Origin: Gloeopeniophorella convolvens
Lineage: Eukaryota; Basidiomycota; Agaricomycetes; Russulales
Length of the DNA: 11,400 bases
Assembly: GCA_022496205.1 (NCBI GenBank)
Contig: WTXD01000357.1
Coordinates: 1 to 11,400, forward strand
Reading direction: 5' to 3'
Position 1 is the stretch's first letter. The number at the start of each line of letters is the position of its first letter. The notes beneath the pieces were generated by a model. The model saw only the letters and a program-made list of their open reading frames with translations, ran no database searches and was not told where the DNA came from. Below are positions 8,730 to 11,400 of this stretch, piece by piece. A program made the translations under genes and the position numbers.

Positions 8730-10403
8730 TTATACTTCCGCAGAAGTCGCATCAGCCCCAGATTGCGCGACCTGCTCGGCTATCCGCCTGTTGCGCTCTT
8801 CCGAAAAACGAGTGAGCCTCTCCACCCACCCCTCACCGTAACCCCTCCGTTCGTGTACTAATATATCACCCAAGCGGCTGAGGACTGCCTCTGGCTGCCC
8901 CTCCCCCCACGTGTCCAGCGCCCGTCCGATGGCCCTGCCCAGCGGCTTGTCCACCCCGAGCATGGTGAGATGCTCCAGCGGCGCAAGCACACGGCGCCAC
9001 AGCCCAGGCTCGACCTCGACGCGCCACTGCCTCGAGACTCCCCAGCTGAAGTCGGGCGTTTGGTGAACCTGGAGAGGGTCGTATGCGAACAGATCCAGGC
9101 GCTTCGTGGACTGCAGGACGGGGGCGAGCGAAGTGAACAGGTTGGCGACAGAGGCCAGCTGGACGTCGTACTCGGTGGAGTCTATCTTGATGTCCACGTG
9201 CCGATGTGGGTCTTCCGAGGTTCGAGGGTGGTCCAGTTGGATGCATGCAAATTCGTCCCGGAGAGCGACTAGACTGCCAATGGCGCAAAACTCGGACACG
9301 ATCAGCTTGGCCAGGTTGGGCATTTCGGGGACTGTCCTAGCATCGGTGAGGCTGAGATGTAGCTTCCTGAGGATGGGGGCGCGAATTGGACCTGCTACGG
9401 CTTCCATCCATGCACTGGTGCAGCGGAAACGCACGTATTTGAGCCCGGGGAGTGGGATCAGTGTGTGCGGCCCCGCCGTGGCGAGCGGTGTCGAGTGCTC
9501 ATCCATTGGGGCGGATTCCGGGCATCTGTGGAAAGTGAGGCGGAGCTTCTCTAGGCGAGGCAACAGGGAAAGGTAGCCTAGGAACACGTCTGGAGTGACG
9601 TGGTCTGAGGCTGGAAGGTCGATCAATAAGGAGTGTAGGGGTGAGAAGTGTGTCGGGCCTGATAGCGCTAGCAGCAACGAAAGCGGCTTGGAAACGGGGA
9701 CCTGTTCAAGAGAAACACGGCGCAGCTGCGGGACAACACCTCCGAGGAAGTTGTCCGGGTAGGCGATTTGGCACGGCGAAGGCCTCTCGGCCCAGGGAGA
9801 CGGCGTAGACGCACGGATGTCCAGCGATTCCAGCTCGGGTGCGGGCTTGTCCATCATGGAAAAGAGTTGATGCAGGACTGCAGGAGGGCCCATAGCTTCA
9901 CGCTGTACGCGCGATGGGTCTGTTTGAATACTGACCGGAAATGCTCGATTGCGGCCTTTGGCACCTCAATCGTGTCTCGATGGTCGAGGAAAAGGAATAA
10001 CGGTACGCTGTGGAAATGGCTGAGCTGCTCTAGAGTTGGTCTGCTCCACCGGGCGTTCCAATCAATTGACAGTTGTAGAGCTCTTGGAGAGTGAAGAAGG
10101 ATTTGTCGCCACCTCTGTGAAACGCGAGAGAGTGGATGCCAGTGGCATAGCGAGTACCGCCCGAGGTCCCCGGTAGGACAGAAGTCGGCAAGATAGAATT
10201 GGAAGACCACGAGTAGAACATCGTCCGGTAGCTCGGGGAGACGGCTCTCCAACGGCTCGTTCCAACCTAGTACTATGACTGACAGTCAGTACAGAGACAA
10301 GAACGAGTACGGTATCCCACTCACAGTTGGCAGGGAGCCTGGACGAAATAATTTGAGGGCTGTTGCACGTCGTGAGCCCTATCTGAGGGGGGTGGAAGGC
10401 CAT
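8730..10403 (-). CDS. F-box protein with LRR-like C-terminal region; reading frame interrupted once
   Basis: Exon 1 is 10403-10325 (ATG with A at -3 and G at +4). A 58-bp intron follows (10324-10267, GTGAGT...CTAG, branch-like CTGAC); an acceptor 12 bases earlier would add four residues. Exon 2 encodes an F-box at about residues 36-90 (LPELPDDVLLVVFQF ... LSRVSQRWRQILLHSP). The rest, to TAA at 8730, has Leu-rich periodicity (LPRLEKLRLTF, PILRKLHLSLTD), usual for agaricomycete F-box proteins. The family recruits targets to SCF ubiquitin ligases through Skp1; no substrate can be inferred. The frame changes near 9889-9905. Either a 56-bp intron (9901-9846, GTGAAG...CAAG) gives 519 aa, or one base is missing in the GGGCCC at 9886-9891, with about 538 aa expected without the break. 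I favour the latter because the skipped stretch (GPPAVLHQLFSMMDK) itself looks like coding sequence. Confidence 0.8.
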
Positions 10404-11400
10404 CGTCGGGCTGGCACCTACGATGTGCGTGTGAGGGAATTAAAGAACGAACGCTAAGTCTGGTCTCCGACGAGTCTGAATATGACGGTGGTGCATGTCA
10501 AAATCAATTGCAGACACCAGCCACCCCGTCGCGTGGATCGGAGCCAGTCCTGACTGGAGTCACAGTTGGTCATATGTACGCTATTGTACATGTCCTTGTT
10601 CCCGTTCTCAGAGTGTTTTTTCCGCTTATCCGTCTCCCGTCTGGCAGGCAACGGAGGCTTTGAACGCGCGCAATTTTCAATCGTCGGCGGCCTGTGCGAG
10701 GGTGTAACGGTGATTCCCATCGGGCGATAGAAGCAGGCATGCTGTAACATGACGATGCAGGACGTGGCTGATCGTGATTCAGATTCGTGAACTTGTGGAA
10801 ATGGTACGCATGGACAGGATGGTCAATACGAATGGGGGTGTGACATTCGAACCGAGGCACCTGCCGGCGCGGAGAGGATGACCCGGTCCGCGCCTGTCCG
10901 CGCGCGGACGATCTCGGAACGATGCCTGGTAACGCGGGTAACGTAACATTATGCACGCCGACGCCACATCTCTGCAGAGCACCACGTTCAGGAAGAATGA
11001 GGCAGCCATTCTGCCGGAGTCTGCCGGGCCCACGGCCCCATCGTACTCCTCTCGCCAATCAGAACATTCTGTGCTCCAGATGACGATAACATTTAATATA
11101 TGCATTTGATTGTTTGATAACCCTCAAACAGGCGCCCATTCCCTTTTCCCGCCACCCTGCCACGTTCAGCACCTTCACCGCCGTACCAAGGCGACGGAGC
11201 CTCGGTCCTTGATAGCACCCCGATATCTATCGGGCCCGTTGTGTTAGCGGTTAGTATTCCTGCAGAAGAAGGTAAGCAGGAACTTCTCCCCTGCCCGCCC
11301 ACGCGATCTGGATTCTGCGCACCGGCGTCGTGCTGTCGGTGGCGGTGGAGGGCAAATTTTACCATGTAATACGAGGCCTCAACAAAATACGCAATTCCGA
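10404..11400. other. Upstream region of F-box gene and unassigned right flank
   Basis: No gene can be defended. The minus-strand frame 11058-10570 (162 codons) is rich in Arg, Pro and Ser with no domain-like pattern. A plus-strand frame from about 11276 to 11395 reads smoothly (VVLSVAVEGKFYHVIRG) but has no ATG and only a weak acceptor, so it might be an internal exon of a gene continuing to the right. A TATA-like TTTAATATATG lies near 11091-11101, and a 7-bp inverted repeat is at 11219-11234. Confidence 0.4.
11219..11234. repeat. Short inverted repeat CCCGATA-TC-TATCGGG
   Basis: Two perfect 7-base arms are separated by two bases. The loop is too small for a stable hairpin, so a dimeric protein-binding site is more likely than a terminator. 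No neighbouring gene start can be assigned to it. A match this short can arise by chance. Confidence 0.35.

Noticed and set aside
10570..11058. Minus-strand 162-codon frame
   Set aside because: Arg/Pro/Ser-rich with no domain, no conserved-looking core and no splice continuation; likely chance in GC-rich DNA.

Overview
The window looks like nuclear DNA from an agaricomycete-type basidiomycete fungus. It holds four multi-exon genes with short spliceosomal introns, most of 46-66 bp, with GT...AG ends and often a CTGAC/CTAAT-like branch site. The gene set (a Goodbye-NACHT-ankyrin STAND protein, an F-box protein, a basic zinc-finger-like protein) is typical of that group. Exon models were joined by hand from reading frame, splice consensus and family motifs; no transcript or database evidence was available.

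Layout, left to right. (1) About 1-1751, minus strand: very GC-rich gene of the Vps3/Vps39 (TGFBRAP1-like) vacuolar tethering family. Nine exons are visible and it runs off the left edge. The N-terminal CNH domain expected for the family is not encoded upstream, and the last 90 bases switch reading frame twice. (2) 2055-3082, minus strand: three-exon gene for an unrecognised 301-aa protein with an SN dipeptide repeat, a C-X2-C-X13-H-X5-H motif, a basic Arg/Ala segment and a helical C-terminus. (3) 3576-7514, plus strand: eight-exon gene for a 1183-aa fungal NLR-like STAND protein with Goodbye domain, P-loop NTPase, winged-helix-like linker and about 12 ankyrin repeats. Its Walker A motif is largely encoded by a 25-bp micro-exon. 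(4) 8730-10403, minus strand: F-box protein with an LRR-like C-terminal region. Its middle contains either an atypical 56-bp intron or a one-base frameshift.

Genes 2 and 3 are divergent, with 493 bp between their start codons. Genes 3 and 4 are convergent, with 1.2 kb between them that shows no supportable gene. The right-hand kilobase (10404-11400) also shows no gene I can defend.

The most notable element is the intact NLR-like gene, of the class linked in fungi to non-self recognition and regulated cell death. It has a 99-bp-period ankyrin array with conserved framework and variable loop positions, a frame-disrupting micro-exon over the P-loop, and upstream AUGs in its leader. I infer no joint pathway for the four genes. 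An NLR, an F-box protein and a fast-evolving zinc-finger-like gene beside a possibly broken housekeeping gene would fit an accessory, rearrangement-prone region.
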